A program made the translations under genes and the position numbers. A stretch of 64,000 nucleotides of DNA, taken from Penelope pileata. Its lineage: Eukaryota; Chordata; Aves; Galliformes; Cracidae. Position 1 is the first letter of the stretch, and each line of letters starts with the position of its first letter. The notes beneath the pieces were generated by a model. That model made no database searches, was not told the DNA's origin, and saw nothing but the letters and a program-made list of their open reading frames with translations. The stretch covers positions 53,388 to 117,387 of the forward strand of contig WBMW01005127.1 of assembly GCA_013396635.1 (NCBI GenBank). The letters are read 5' to 3'. Positions 37,201 through 49,760 of this stretch are shown in pieces.

Positions 37201-40200
37201 CTTTTCAATGCAGACCTTCAGCTACACAATAACTGTTGCCAGCACTTTGAAACAGAGGCAAAAACTAAGTGATTTAGGAATGCAAGACTGATTTTTGGTT
37301 AAAGCTTTTGAAAATTACCCCCAAAATTTCATTCTGTGCCTTTCAAAAACCAAGATATTTTATTCCTGAGATTGTCTTGCCACTTCGAAATAGAAGCCTT
37401 TGTATTTCCTCCTACTTTAAAACCCTACATAGTGCCACACCTTAAAAGACAACTTTCCAACAGGAAATTATTTATTAAATAACTTCTATGCAATTTCTGT
37501 CTTCATGTTCTCAAAAAATCCTTCCACGTCATCTTTGTGTTGTGTGGCATTGCACACAAGTCAGTACAACATTTGATGCAAGTTTTCCAACAGTACTCTC
37601 AGATATTACAGTGAGAAGGATTTTGTGGATGCAGGAGACAGAAGATCTATTTTCTAAAATTAAAGCAAGTATCCCTTGGGCTTATTATGACTTGCCTTAT
37701 AGTTCTCAAAATTTTTTACTAGACCTTGGCAGAGCTTGAAGCTGTTACATTTTTATTTTTTTCAGTTGGATCTACTGGTCTGTAGAAGAAGACAGTAACC
37801 TCAGCCAGAAGCTGAAAAGCACAGTTTATGTGCAAGGCACTATGTGTATTTGCCATAAGTGCATCAGGAATGAAGGTTGTAAAGCAATTAGTCCCAAAAA
37901 AGGTGATAGAAATCTCAATGAAGAAACTACATGAATTACTCCTGTGCTTAATCACAGTCTCCAATATTCTCAGTGGAAATACTATGATGAATAAGCAGAG
38001 CAAATGATCAAAATTCTTGTGTAATGAGCCCTGTGTTAATTGCCCCACTGCCCACTCAAACACAAAAGTTACTAATGAAGCACACATTCTCATCATCTTC
38101 AGACTGACTTTTCTTAGGCCTCTGTTACAATTTATGTATCCAAAAGAAACAGTGGATATGGTGAACTCCAGTACAAGGCTTTGTCTTACATCTGGAAGTG
38201 AATGTCCTTCACTGGGACCTGACTCAGGACCAGATCCGTCAGCTAAACTGAACTGTTAACACACTCTGTGGCCAAAAGTACAAAACAATCCTTAATCATT
38301 TCCCACACTGAAAGGCACCACACAGCAACCCCAATCCCTCCCCAGCCATCGCTCTCTTACATTATATGCCACAGGCATTCAAGATTTCACAGCAGTGGGA
38401 CGGATAAAGGCTGCATTTTTTCTCTGTTTCAGCGGAACAAGCGGTTGTCACTGGAGTTCTGGGAGAGTTTTTGCTGGCTGTCAGCCTATGGGATTTAGGA
38501 GATGATGCCCAGCCTGTTGAGAAAACGAGCTGTAATGCAGACACCCTGCCCACACACGAGAAGCTGACCAGTTACCACAGCCAAAGAGCAAGGCAAGCAA
38601 GGAACACATGCCTTCAGAGCAGAGACTGGTGGTTTTGGCATTGCTCAGTGTTTTCTATTTATTCACCATGCAGGTAGGGGAAGGGGAGCATATGGAGTTT
38701 CTCTGGGCCTACATGAAGGTTACTTCGATCACGTGGATTGAGGCCTGCTCTGAGATTTCCTTAAACAAGTTATTTTCATACGCCACCTCTGGTTATCCAG
38801 CCAAATGCCCTGAAATGCCAACAAAACCTTTGGATGTTCCCCACATTGCAGCATCAAGCTGCAGTGAGAGCTCCACTGGGGAGGTGGACGTGGCAGGGAG
38901 ACGCGGCCGTCCTGTGCAATCTATGCACTAGGCCGCGGGATGGACGTAGCATACTGGTCCCCCACATACACAGCACTGAAATTGGATCTCAAAACTGTCT
39001 TGAAAGATTCAGCCATCTGCTGTTAGTTGGCAACAGGCAACAGCAACAGTTTTCCTTCCTCCTTCCTCAAAAATTATTTGAGATCCCAAGATGAAAAAGT
39101 ATTTCAAGTGCAAAGCGGTTTTGCTTATAAAGTACTTAAGAAACATCAGTCTGACTCACAGAACTCATTCCAAATAAATGAACAACATTTGAAAACATAT
39201 TATGGACATTATTTCCTCTCCAGCTGAACTTCATCTCTTGAATTTAGTCTTATGTTATGGTCTGATTATTCTCAGAAAGAATTAAATTGGAGGAGGGAAG
39301 ACATGAAGGTATTCCCTGGAAATTCTTTCATTTTATTAAAGTCTCTGTTATTGCTTGTATTGTGTTTGTCCAAAACACTTGTCAAGATTTCATTACCCCA
39401 ATTTAAAACAGCAGCACTATGTCTAAATGTGGTTATGACTGAAAATGAAGGCACTCTGCAGTATTCCCAGAGAGAGCAGAACATGCTGCTTCCCTGGGCT
39501 GAGTTTAGAGAAAATAGGCTATAGATAATGTACACGTTCATCCATCAAATATCACGCTACAAAGTGGCATTAATGTGCTAAAGGAGAATTTACAGCCCCA
39601 AAACATTAGTGAGTCAGACAGAAGTTATCCTTTTTAAGACAAGAATGACCAACACTAATCAGTACAGAAGCGATCAAATGTTATTGCTCATTAAGTGCCA
39701 TGAGTGATCCTGGCTTTCTGCAAGGTTAATTAACAGCAGTATCTTCCCCAAAAGAGCTTGTAAAGAGAGATTTGGTAAGAAATTAGCTCAAACATGCACT
39801 GGGGCAACAAGTCACCCTAATGACCCTAGTGAGTAGCCCACGACTGACACTGGTGGGCACAGACCAATGGCGAAAATGAGGCTTGGGCTTCAAGTGGCCC
39901 AGAAAGAAAGGTACAGCCCAGTGTACTATAAGACAAGAGCAGAGTATGCACAGAAAATGAAATATTGAAGAACAGAGAAAAACGTGTCCACAAAGAGATG
40001 GCTTTCAGAAGCAGGGGTCTGTACCCTTGCTCTGTGTGAGAACTTGCTCCAGATCCATAAGGAGGAGGCTTGAACGAGGTCTGTCATCTTGGGCTATGGC
40101 CACAGGTTGGGCAGAGCTGTGGGGTCCTGCTGCCAGCCCCTGGGGTGACTTCTCCTGAGGGGTACAGGAGGGAGCAGCCTTTGGACTGACCTGAGGTCAA

Positions 40201-43200
40201 AGAGGGAGCATCAAGGCCACCTGCAGGAGGCTGTGTCTGCTAAAACCCTTGCAGGACATTCCAAGTTTGCTCTGGAGCTTCCTGTGCAGCAGAAGTAAAT
40301 CCCTATCATGCTGACCATGAGCACTCATTTTGTTGGTAGACGGGATGGCCAGAAAAGGTGATAGTGCAATTCTATTTTGGGGGCACATAGGATAAAATAT
40401 ATTTCCATAAATTTAGGTTACAATACTAGATCCCCTTTACAGTCAACAGAAAGGGGAAGGCACCAACAAGCATTTGTTGGCTTTAGGAGAAGGCCAATTG
40501 TGTTCTGGATTTTGTTGCCTGTATCAGCAGAGCTCCCCAGGGGAATGCAGTGTGAAGCAGCTCAGAAGTGGATATGAGCAACCAGCCCAAGGGACCCTGC
40601 TCCCCACCACAGCATCCACCAGCCAAAGCTGGCAGCTGGAGCCAGGCTCTGGATGGTGTCATCTAGAGCTTTTTGTTTGTCTTTTGTGCCCTCTCCATCT
40701 GCACATTTTACTGACACTTATCTTGCAGGAGTCCAGCAATTTCAGCACCATACCAACTTTTCAGATTTTCAAATAAGCTAAAGAAAAAACTTGTGGACAA
40801 AACACATGGAAATGCTACAGTATGAACTTTGTTACAGTCCAGCTCAATGCTCTTTAGAGGGCTCTGAATATCATAATTGTTTTCATTGTATGAGATGCTG
40901 CACAAGAAGTTTTGGTATGCAAAAACTGAAAAGAATGAAAAGAATCAGAGAAATGTTTTGAAAAATCCCATTTATTTATCTACAACTGGTGTCCAGTCTG
41001 AAATAAAAATACTGCCGTGCATTTTTCAAAATATACCAGATATTCATATTTGATCTTTGTAGCCCAAGGTTTGTATTTCTATAATAATCATATGCTTCGA
41101 GACAAACATTTAACAGATTTGACACACACGTACACAAAGTTAAACTGCTGCTTGGGATGATACATATTTCAGTGTCATTATTCATCTCCAACAGCTCTGT
41201 GTTCTTGGTATCAATCAAAAGCAAAATTCATGACTGCAGTTCTTCTGTGCCCAGGAAGTTAGTCAGATTTAATTCCCATTCCCCATAATTACTGAACTGG
41301 TTATCATTCTTCCTCTGTAGGAACTTATCATCTGTATTAACCACTTGCTGTATATATAATTATTCCCATTATTTGAAATATACTGAAAATGAGTGCCAGC
41401 ACAAAGGTAACTTCTGTTGAATTCTGAACAACATGCAGCATCCACAGCAGAGTCAGGTGTTTTATTCCCACCTACTGACTTACATGTGCATAATTCTGCA
41501 TTTTGTTACAGCTTTTGTTATTGAAATTAGCTGGAGTCTGGTGCTGGCTTCAATAGGAAATGTTAAAATCCCCGATCACCTTAATTTAGCACTGTTGTCC
41601 CACAAAGGCAGTTTTGGCCCCAGCACAGAAAGTCAAACCACCTTAAGTGTAGTTAATTTGATGCTTGAATGCTGAGTAATGAGAACAAAAAGTTTATGGT
41701 GACAAAAAGTTGAGCTTTAGATACAACTATGAACTAACACCTCGAGGAAAATGGCCAGGGCCAACTACACCACAAGGAAAGGTCACCCTGAGCCAAGGCT
41801 GCTGGCGATGCTGGCAGGCAGCAATCCCACTGACAAGGGCATGTGGTACCACCATGAAAAAGAGAGTTGAGTTCCAGTGATGGCACCAAAGGACAGCCAC
41901 AGCATAGCAGTTCATGGGTAAATAAATCCGTGGTAAAGGGACAGGTCCATGGCCAAATCAGGAAGACACCTCTGTGGGTAGGGTCAGGCAAAGATGAAGG
42001 ATAAGGGACTGAGCTTAATGCAACTCCACCCCCACAGATGTATCCGTCTCAGATCAATTTCTCATAGCTCTTTTTCACACAGCTCTTTCTAACAACTTAG
42101 GCTTTTTCAGAGACATCTCATCCAAGGTTATCTCCGAGTCTTACCCAAGCTGATAAGACAGCTGGACCCTGGGATTGTAGGAAGAGGTTGCTAACAAAAA
42201 CTGGATCCCAGTGTCTCCACTAAGCTGTCACCTACCCAAGAGGCTTTAGAAAGCCATCAGCACCAAACCACCAGTTATGAACCTTACAGGTGCCCAATTC
42301 ACTCTGGACCACCATGGTCTCTCATGGTGCTGTCAGGAGCTATTCACACCCGTCTTTCTCCTGGTACAGGGCAGGATCTCCTCTGAAATAAGGCCATGAT
42401 TTGTCCCATTCATGGCTGTGGAAGAGCTGCTCATGGAAGAGCTACATCCACTTTTTTTATGAGATTAATATTCTGATGTGAGCATATGGAGCTGGAAACA
42501 AGTAACACATCTGCCACCCTCCCACATCCAACTGCAAACATGGGTGTTTTCCAACATAATCATCCTACGAAGCAAGAGGTTGAAATATTGCTCAACCTAG
42601 GTGCAGTGTTACCCTTCATCTCTTCTCTACCTTGGTTCTACTCAGTGAAAGCATTTCTTGCACAGATCAGCTGTTGCCATTTGAATCCTCATCTGCTCAC
42701 TGTCCAGGATGGACAGGAATGGAAGCTCTGTCCTGGAAGAAAAAGGAGGCTCACAGATCCCCTCTCATATCCAGCCATATCTCCATCTCTTGGCCTCTAA
42801 AATCCTGATGTTATGAGGACTGGAAGGCCATTTAAAAGAAGTGACTGCTTATGGTCTATTAGCTTACATTTTTTCTTTCTAGGAGGTTTGCATGATTTGC
42901 CAGCTAGAGGAGCACAAAACAAGCCTAATGACTGTATTCCAAGTTTTCTAAGGCATTTCTAAGGCCTGTAATCTATAAAGAATATATGACAGCTTAGGTT
43001 AATAGCACAGAGTGGCTGCCACTTAGTCGAGGACTAAGTTGTGATAAACACAGGCCCATTGCACAGAGAAGAAAATAAGCATATGAAGAATGGAAAAAAT
43101 GAGATAATTATAGGTAGATATTCTTCTATTTTTAAACACTTCTCTTATTCTAGAAAAACCATGACAGCTTCCTGTAGTTCAGAACTGCCATTTTACAGAA

Positions 43201-45979
43201 AATATATTTTTCGCTATGATGGAAAGATATGTGAAAATACAAGAGGCTTGGATTTAAGTCTATGGTTTTTCAAGATTTTCATAAATATCTCCCAGTTGCA
43301 CCTCACTTATTGGGAATTATGTGGCTACTTAAAACTTTGCACACCTTCCTACAGAGCGTATATGGGAGTTTTATCTCCTGTGACATTTGCTGTTCACAAG
43401 CCACACGCCTGGAGTAAGATGGGCATGCGAGTGCCTCCTGTAGCTGCTGGGGAGGGACAGGCATTGCTCCATTGATTACAGCGATAGCAGGGATAGAAGT
43501 GAACTGCAGGCATGGCAGCAAGCGAGGAATGGGACCGTGGGTTGTGCTGGGCTGCTGCTCTTTCTTGCTGCTGGCTGAATGTTTAGGAGCTTATCCTGTT
43601 CAGGGAATTACAGAGTGAGATCTTGGCAGCGTAGACAGCATGAGACAAAATTGGTCCATAAGTTTACAGGGCAAGGTTTAATGAACTCTTTGAGTCCACA
43701 GAGGGTACCAGTGCCTTAGGTGCTAAACATGTTTGTTTATTGCTCCACCAGTTCTCTGTTAGTTAGAGTTTATACACGCTTTGGCCAAACAAAACAAGTT
43801 TAGGGGGGATTTTTTGTCATTGTTCTGATTCAGGAGAAAATATTTTATTGGGAAATTGATTGTGTACCAAAGGCAGCATTGGAAACATTCCTGTATCTGT
43901 ATAAAAGAAATCTTCCCATAAAGTTTATGATGTTTAACACCTACACATTGCTTTTACTACCCTAGTTGGGACTACCCAAATATACCTAAACATTAGTTTA
44001 TTTTCCTTCTGAAGTGACAAATAATAGATATTCCTTTCAATTGAAAAAGATGTTTTGGTTGACTGCAAACTTCTAATTTCATTTGGGGATCTTTATGCCC
44101 CTTACCTAAAAGAAGTAAACACTGCTTTGTTACTTTGAAAAACTATGGTACTTCAAACTAACACTGATTTTCAGGGGTAGAAATTACTTAGTCAGTTTGA
44201 AAACCATGTTGGTCAACCAGAAACCATTGTGGCAAACTAAAGAAATATTGCCTAAAAAGACAGCAAGGAGAAAGACTTCATGCCATCACTGAAAGAAATC
44301 CTAAATGAGTAAAAACAAACACCTTGTAACTGCTTTCATTCATGGACTTGTTCCAGTAAACTCCCACCCCACAATTAAAAACAAATAACTAAGCCAGGCG
44401 CTGCTGTGCACTTCCTACCACTGCCATGCTCAGGCAGAAGCTGCGTGCAGGCTGTTTCACCTCTGTGCATGTTTATAATTGTAATGGTTCCTGAGGTAAA
44501 GAGCTCGATTCACTCCCATGGCAGCCACACTGAGTCACTGGCAGTGCTGAGCTGCCACTCCTGAAGGAGCTGTGGGGCTGTCCCCACACGTCCCCAGGTG
44601 TCCAGCGGAGAGCACAGGACTTTCCTGGCTTAGAAATCACATCTCACTCCCCTGCAAACTTGTGTGGATAATATTTCTTTAAACAAGGGTCCTCCCTTGT
44701 AAATCAGGTGGGTTTGGGCCAGCTGTTTTTTCCTTCATTCCAAAAAGGCAGAGGTGTGCAGGGGCAGCAGAGCCATCGAGCTGACCCAGCACCAGTGAGC
44801 AGCAGCTGAGCCAGGAGCCTCAGGCCTGCCCCTGCCCCTGGTGTGCAGCATGACCCCGAGCAATGCTGGGGTCAGCTTACTGCAAGCACCAAGCCCCACC
44901 ATCACCATCCACCTGCCACACCAAAGTCTCATTTTAGTGACTCTGAGGAGAGAACTGTGTTTCTGATGTATGAGGAACTAAACAGCATAGGAGAGTTTGA
45001 TTAAACACTTTGCCTGATTAGCTAAAACACTTCGACTATCTTTAAACACTTAGAAATCAAGCTGAGATTTTTCTTTTTTTAAGTGGCACAGGTTTTCCAC
45101 TCCTGCAATGAGCATCAGCTCCCATGCACCTGGGTTATCTGGGCCAAGGAGTCAGCTTAGCACCTTGGCCTTCCACCTTTCGTCCCACCACCACCTCATG
45201 CCACCAGCAGCAGTAGAGGTGCAGCTCAGGGTGAGCACCAGCCTGACACAGGGACACGGAGGACATGGGACACCCAAGGCTTGATGGCTGCGCATGGCGT
45301 CCCCTGTGAAGAGCTACCTTTTGTGTGGTTTAAAATTAATGAATCAATAGACGTCATTAATATCTCTGGTAGGATGTAATTGTATACTGGCACTACTTGC
45401 ATCTACATCCATCTACAGACATCTTGCATCAGCCAGATGTCTGGGGGATGTTTTATTCTCCAAAAAGATTCACGTTTGGTGTTCAATCAGTAAGATGTTC
45501 AGTGCGTACAATCCCACAGAGACTAGCAAATTAAACTGAAAAACATCTAATGCCACAAACCTACATACTGCAAATCTAGCCCTGAAGAGCAACAGAATTA
45601 ATGTGGTATAAATATTACAAAAACACAACTATTAAAAACCAAAAAGCTTCTGTGCCTTTGAAACAGCAAATCTCTACTTTCACTGTCATACTTTATGAAA
45701 TGTCATGATGGAAAAGTTAATGGGAAAGGACCAGGTGAGCGAGGGGAGGCAGACCCTTGTCATCAGCATACCTAAAATTATGCTACTTCCGCAGTTGTTT
45801 TAAGATATTTTGTTGATAGCATTTTTCAAAGCAAAATACCACCACTGTGCTGACAGACCAATTATATTCCCTTACAATGTCCTACAGGCACATGAATTAT
45901 GAACCAGCGGAGTTTTGCCTGTCTCCACAGACAAACTGAACATACATAATTTTGTTTTTCTGATCCGCACGTCTCGGCG

Positions 45980-45992
45980 TGCCCTCTGGTGG
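45980..45992 (-). promoter_or_regulatory. CTCF-like binding motif, reverse orientation
   Basis: TGCCCTCTGGTGG on the + strand is CCACCAGAGGGCA on the - strand, a full match to the CTCF core CCASYAGRKGGCA. It sits in a local CpG-containing patch (45967-46060) within AT-rich intergenic DNA between the two convergent genes. Confidence 0.55.
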
Positions 45993-46755
45993 CATTTCTT
46001 CCCAACAACACATCGCAGCGTGCTCTGAGCTCCCGTGCTGGGAACACCTGGGGCCAGCAGCTCTGTAAGCGCACACTATGAGAAATTTCCAGAAAGAGAA
46101 GAAAATTAAAGCAAGTGTATCTTCCATGGGCTTAGCAGCATGACACAGCACCCACCACACACAGATCAGCACATAGCTACTGTCCTGCCACAGCCAAATT
46201 GCTTCTTTCATTCTTCCCTGAAGTTTTGGTGTAGCTTGGTGCTGATTTAGTCTACAAATCAGCTAATTTGGAAGAATGAAACTATAAATACAAAAATGGT
46301 GAAAAATTCAGCCTTGCAGAGTATTGTTTAAATTATTTCACTCTGTGGGCAATCTCAGAGATTTCGTTGTTTAATGTCTTTTAAGTGTCCATATATTCCT
46401 GAAGCGTTGCTCATTTTTAAAACAATAAAAACTTTCTGTTGAAAGGAGCAGGGAGCATATGGGCAGGAAACTGCAATCCTCTCCCTGCAGAGCCTTTCCT
46501 AATGAAGAAGAAAAGACTTGTTTCCTTCCCAAATAAGAAAAAGGATCTGGCTCTGCTCTCAGATATCCCACAGAAAGCTGTTGTTAATGGAACTGCACCA
46601 GTATAAAATCAATGTCATGGAGAAGTGATGGTTTCTGTTATGGGGAAAAATGGTGCAGCCCTGAGGCTGTTAGCACGCAGCACGCATTCTGTGTGAAACC
46701 CTTGGACAAGAGATACTCTCAACACACCTGTAAAGGGCCAATCACCCTATAAGCA

Positions 46756-47214
46756 CCTGGGCTTCACCCCCAGCAGCTGGTGGAAATGCCAGCCCTGGTT
46801 TGGCATGGTGGGAGTGGTGGCCATGGGAAGTGAAGATGTGCTTGAGATTCCCCTCTGGAGACCTGCAGAGGGGCAGTTAGAAGACAATGGAGTGTCTGCA
46901 GCCTTTTCATGTCCAGAACTCACATACAAGTCTGGTTGACCATTCATCAGTGTCTCATGGACCCAAGAGCCAAAGGACAAGCCCCAATACTTTAAATCCT
47001 CTGAACCAAGGTCAAGAAGGTCTGATCCCAGGGCAAGAAATCTCCTTCCACAACACTTCAAAGTTAAAGAACTATGTTCTTAATCATCTTCTAACTTCCC
47101 CTCTGCAGGTCCCCAGAGCAGATCCCAACCACATTTTCATGCCCTATCACTGCCAGCTGCACCTCCTCAAACCAGAGCTGACATTTCCACCAGCTGCTGG
47201 AGGTGATCCCCAGG
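46756..47214. repeat. Large imperfect inverted repeat (arms about 129 bp, spacer 202 bp)
   Basis: The left arm 46756-46884 is repeated in reverse complement at 47087-47214. By hand alignment about 100 of 129 positions match with a single one-base gap. The best blocks are AGCAGCTGGTGGAAATG, CTGGTTTG, GACCTGCAGAGGGG and AGTTAGAAGA. The middle 30 bases of each arm are the same length but poorly matched. The spacer 46885-47086 is unrelated sequence. I do not recognise the arm as a known family. No clear target-site duplication flanks the structure. A 188-codon frame (46887-47453) crosses the spacer and right arm and has no recognisable domain. Confidence 0.85.
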
Positions 47215-49333
47215 GCTGGTTCCCCCGTGCTGCACCACAGGAATGGCAGAAACCCAGAGCCCTGCTCCACCAGAGATGCAGTACATGTATTGGAGGCTCC
47301 AACTCGCTATTCAGCCAGTCAGTACAGGGTTGTCCCTGCACAGCAGCTCACAGCATAAGAAAAACTAAAGACATGAGGGAAGAGAGGCGAGAAGTACCAC
47401 TCTCAGCAGGAGAATCTTTGCTGCCTTTGAGGCTGAGCACCAGACCATACTGAAGGAACAACCCACCCACTGTACTTGCAGAGAAACCACTCCATGATAC
47501 TCAGAAAATATTTTGTGTAAACCTCTCAGCTCATAGGCAGTTTAGTCCAGTCAAAGCCTGCACATTCAATGGATCTGCAGCCCTGAGCTCCAGGACTGAA
47601 AACCTCTGCCTCAAGGCTGGACTTGCACAATGGTTTGTCTTGCAGGATCAAGGCCAGCATTTGCATTTTGACATTGTTTATTTCCAGCAGAAGCTCCGTA
47701 ACTTGTTGGCAAGACTGCCTGTGTTTAGAGGTCATTTGTTTTGTTGCTTCTGGAGAAGAGGAGATAATTTTAAATACTTGTAATCAGCTTATTAACAAAG
47801 TGGATCAGAAGTCAGATACCATTTCTTCTATGATTTTATACTTGTAAACTTCAGGAAAACAGGTCGGAGGAAAAAATCAAAAGGATATTAAATAAGGATC
47901 AAGATCAAATTAAGCCGGATTAAAATAACTCTGCATGTTATTAAGTACAACACAAGTCTTTGTTGCAAGGTGGTGTGGACATCCAGATGAATTAATCTTT
48001 GGCCTTCAGCATGGGAAAATAAATACAAAGGAGGCGATTGACAGAGCAGATTGATTGGGGCAAAAAAGAAAAAGTCAAATGTGTACTTGTTCTAGTGTTT
48101 GCTTTTACCTTTCTCTCCCCTCTCAAGTCACATCAAGACAGCAACACACTGAAGGGGAAAAATAGCTGTTTCAGTGGAGGAGATTGGAAGAGGAAATCTC
48201 AGTAGCTGCGACTTTCTGGTGAGAGAGCAGAAATATGTTGTATTTCAAAGGCACTCCTAGGTGGTTCAAAGTAATAACTCAAATGAGCGGATGAGACTTG
48301 CAAACACGTGATTGCTGAAGACATATTGAAGCCAACAGTACTGCACGGAGGTGGGGGTTTGGAAGAACTGACGCACATCTGGATGCTTAAGACCACTCAA
48401 AAACAGGGTACTTACGTCTATATAGAACATTAAACAGTGTTCCTAGAGCACTTGAGGCAAGGCACAGCAGTACTATAAACACGTGATTAAACAGTGCTCA
48501 TCCTTTCAGCAGTGCATCTTACAACCAACAATAGAAAGTGCTGTCCCTTTAGTAAGGAGAATATCATCTTCTTAAATTTCAGTTATAAATCCAATATTCT
48601 AGGAGACTGGAGGGAGGGCTTTTGATTTGCTTTCTTTTGTTTTTTAGGGCTCAAATCACTCTGATTTCTCTCAGTCAGGATCCACCCGAGCTGAGACTCA
48701 TGCCCAGAGCCCCACCTGTTTCCTGTTCAGGTACTCCCAATCCCCTTCCCCCAGGTATCATTGCACTGAGTCACACAAGCTTCCTCCAAAAGAAAGACAG
48801 CAAAAGCATGACATCAGCTTCCCATCCCACCGCCTGTTCCTCCTCATCTTTCACAGACTGATTTTATCCGATTTTTCATCTAACTCCTTCCCTTGCCTTA
48901 GTGACTCAAGCCCATTGCCTTTACACCCACTCTCATCCTCTTCTGAGCTTGTCATGTCTTTTAGATATATATTTTTCCCCTACCCACATGTCAAAGTTTC
49001 CACCAGTCTCTCATAGCCTGAACTGGGAGACACCAGGCCCAGTCCTGTGGCACCACAAGGCACTGCCACTGGTCTCCTTCTGGGCAGTCACTCTGGCAAA
49101 CTCCACGTGAGCTCATACACCAATGGTTCCCAGACCCACCTCTCTCCAGATCTCTTCCTTCTACCCAAATTCTGGTTGTCCTAACTTCTCCGCATTCTGC
49201 TGATGCTGAAGGAGAGCAGAGCTGCTCCAAGCCCTGCCTTGCTGCTGGTTGTTACCTTCAGTTCAAAGCCCCCTTTGAGCTCTCACGCTCAGGACTAAAA
49301 TTTCCAGATTTCATTTTAAAGCATCCGCAAAGT

Positions 49334-49760
49334 TCACAGAGTCACAGAATTGTAGGGGTTGGAAGGGACCTCTGGAGATCATCCAGTCCAACTCCCTGCT
49401 AAAGCAGTTCCCTACAGCAGGTTGCATAGGAAAGCATCCAGACAGGTTTTGAGTATCTCCAGAGAAGGAGACTCCATAACCTCCCTGGGCAGCCTGTTCC
49501 AGTGCTCCATCATTCTCAAAATAAAGTTTTTCCCCGTGTTTGTATGGAACTTCCTGTGTTCCAGTTTGTGCCCATTGCCCCTTGTCCTGTCACTGGGCAC
49601 CACCAAAAAAAGCCTGGCTCCATCCACTTGGCTCCTGCCCATTAGGTATTTATAAGCATTGGTATGATCCCCTCTGACATTTCTTATCCAGGCTGGACAG
49701 CCCCAGGTCTCTCAGCCTTTCCTCATGAAGGAGATGCTCTGGGCCTCCATGGTGGAGAGC
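49334..49760 (-). mobile_element. CR1 LINE 3' fragment with end of ORF2
   Basis: The + strand starts with the reverse complement of the CR1 3' terminus (TCACAGAGTCACAGAATTGT, then GGGGTTGGAAGGGACC). On the minus strand it encodes the C-terminal end of CR1 ORF2, including the signature HWNRLPREVMESPSLE (within 49642-49412). It is truncated at about 49760, where the alignment with CR1 fades. It is intergenic, antisense to ADARB2 and sense to WDR37. Confidence 0.92.

Larger units (their letters stand above)
28331..49333. other. Intergenic sequence between ADARB2 and WDR37, left part
   Basis: About 21 kb with no gene I can recognise on either strand. Frames are short, lack domains and look random. 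Items seen are a short duplicated 24-mer (32607 and 32735), an old repeat remnant (32850-32906), a 13-nt T run (33339-33351), a TG/TA microsatellite (34178-34208), possible conserved noncoding blocks at 33000-33300 and 36060-36320, a CTCF-like site (45980-45992), and a large inverted repeat (46756-47214). The remainder is unique, moderately AT-rich sequence. Confidence 0.75.

Noticed and set aside
46887..47453. 188-codon + strand frame in the intergenic region
   Set aside because: It runs through the spacer and right arm of the inverted repeat and on into unique sequence. No recognisable domain, no splice context, and Pro/Ser/Leu-rich chance composition.
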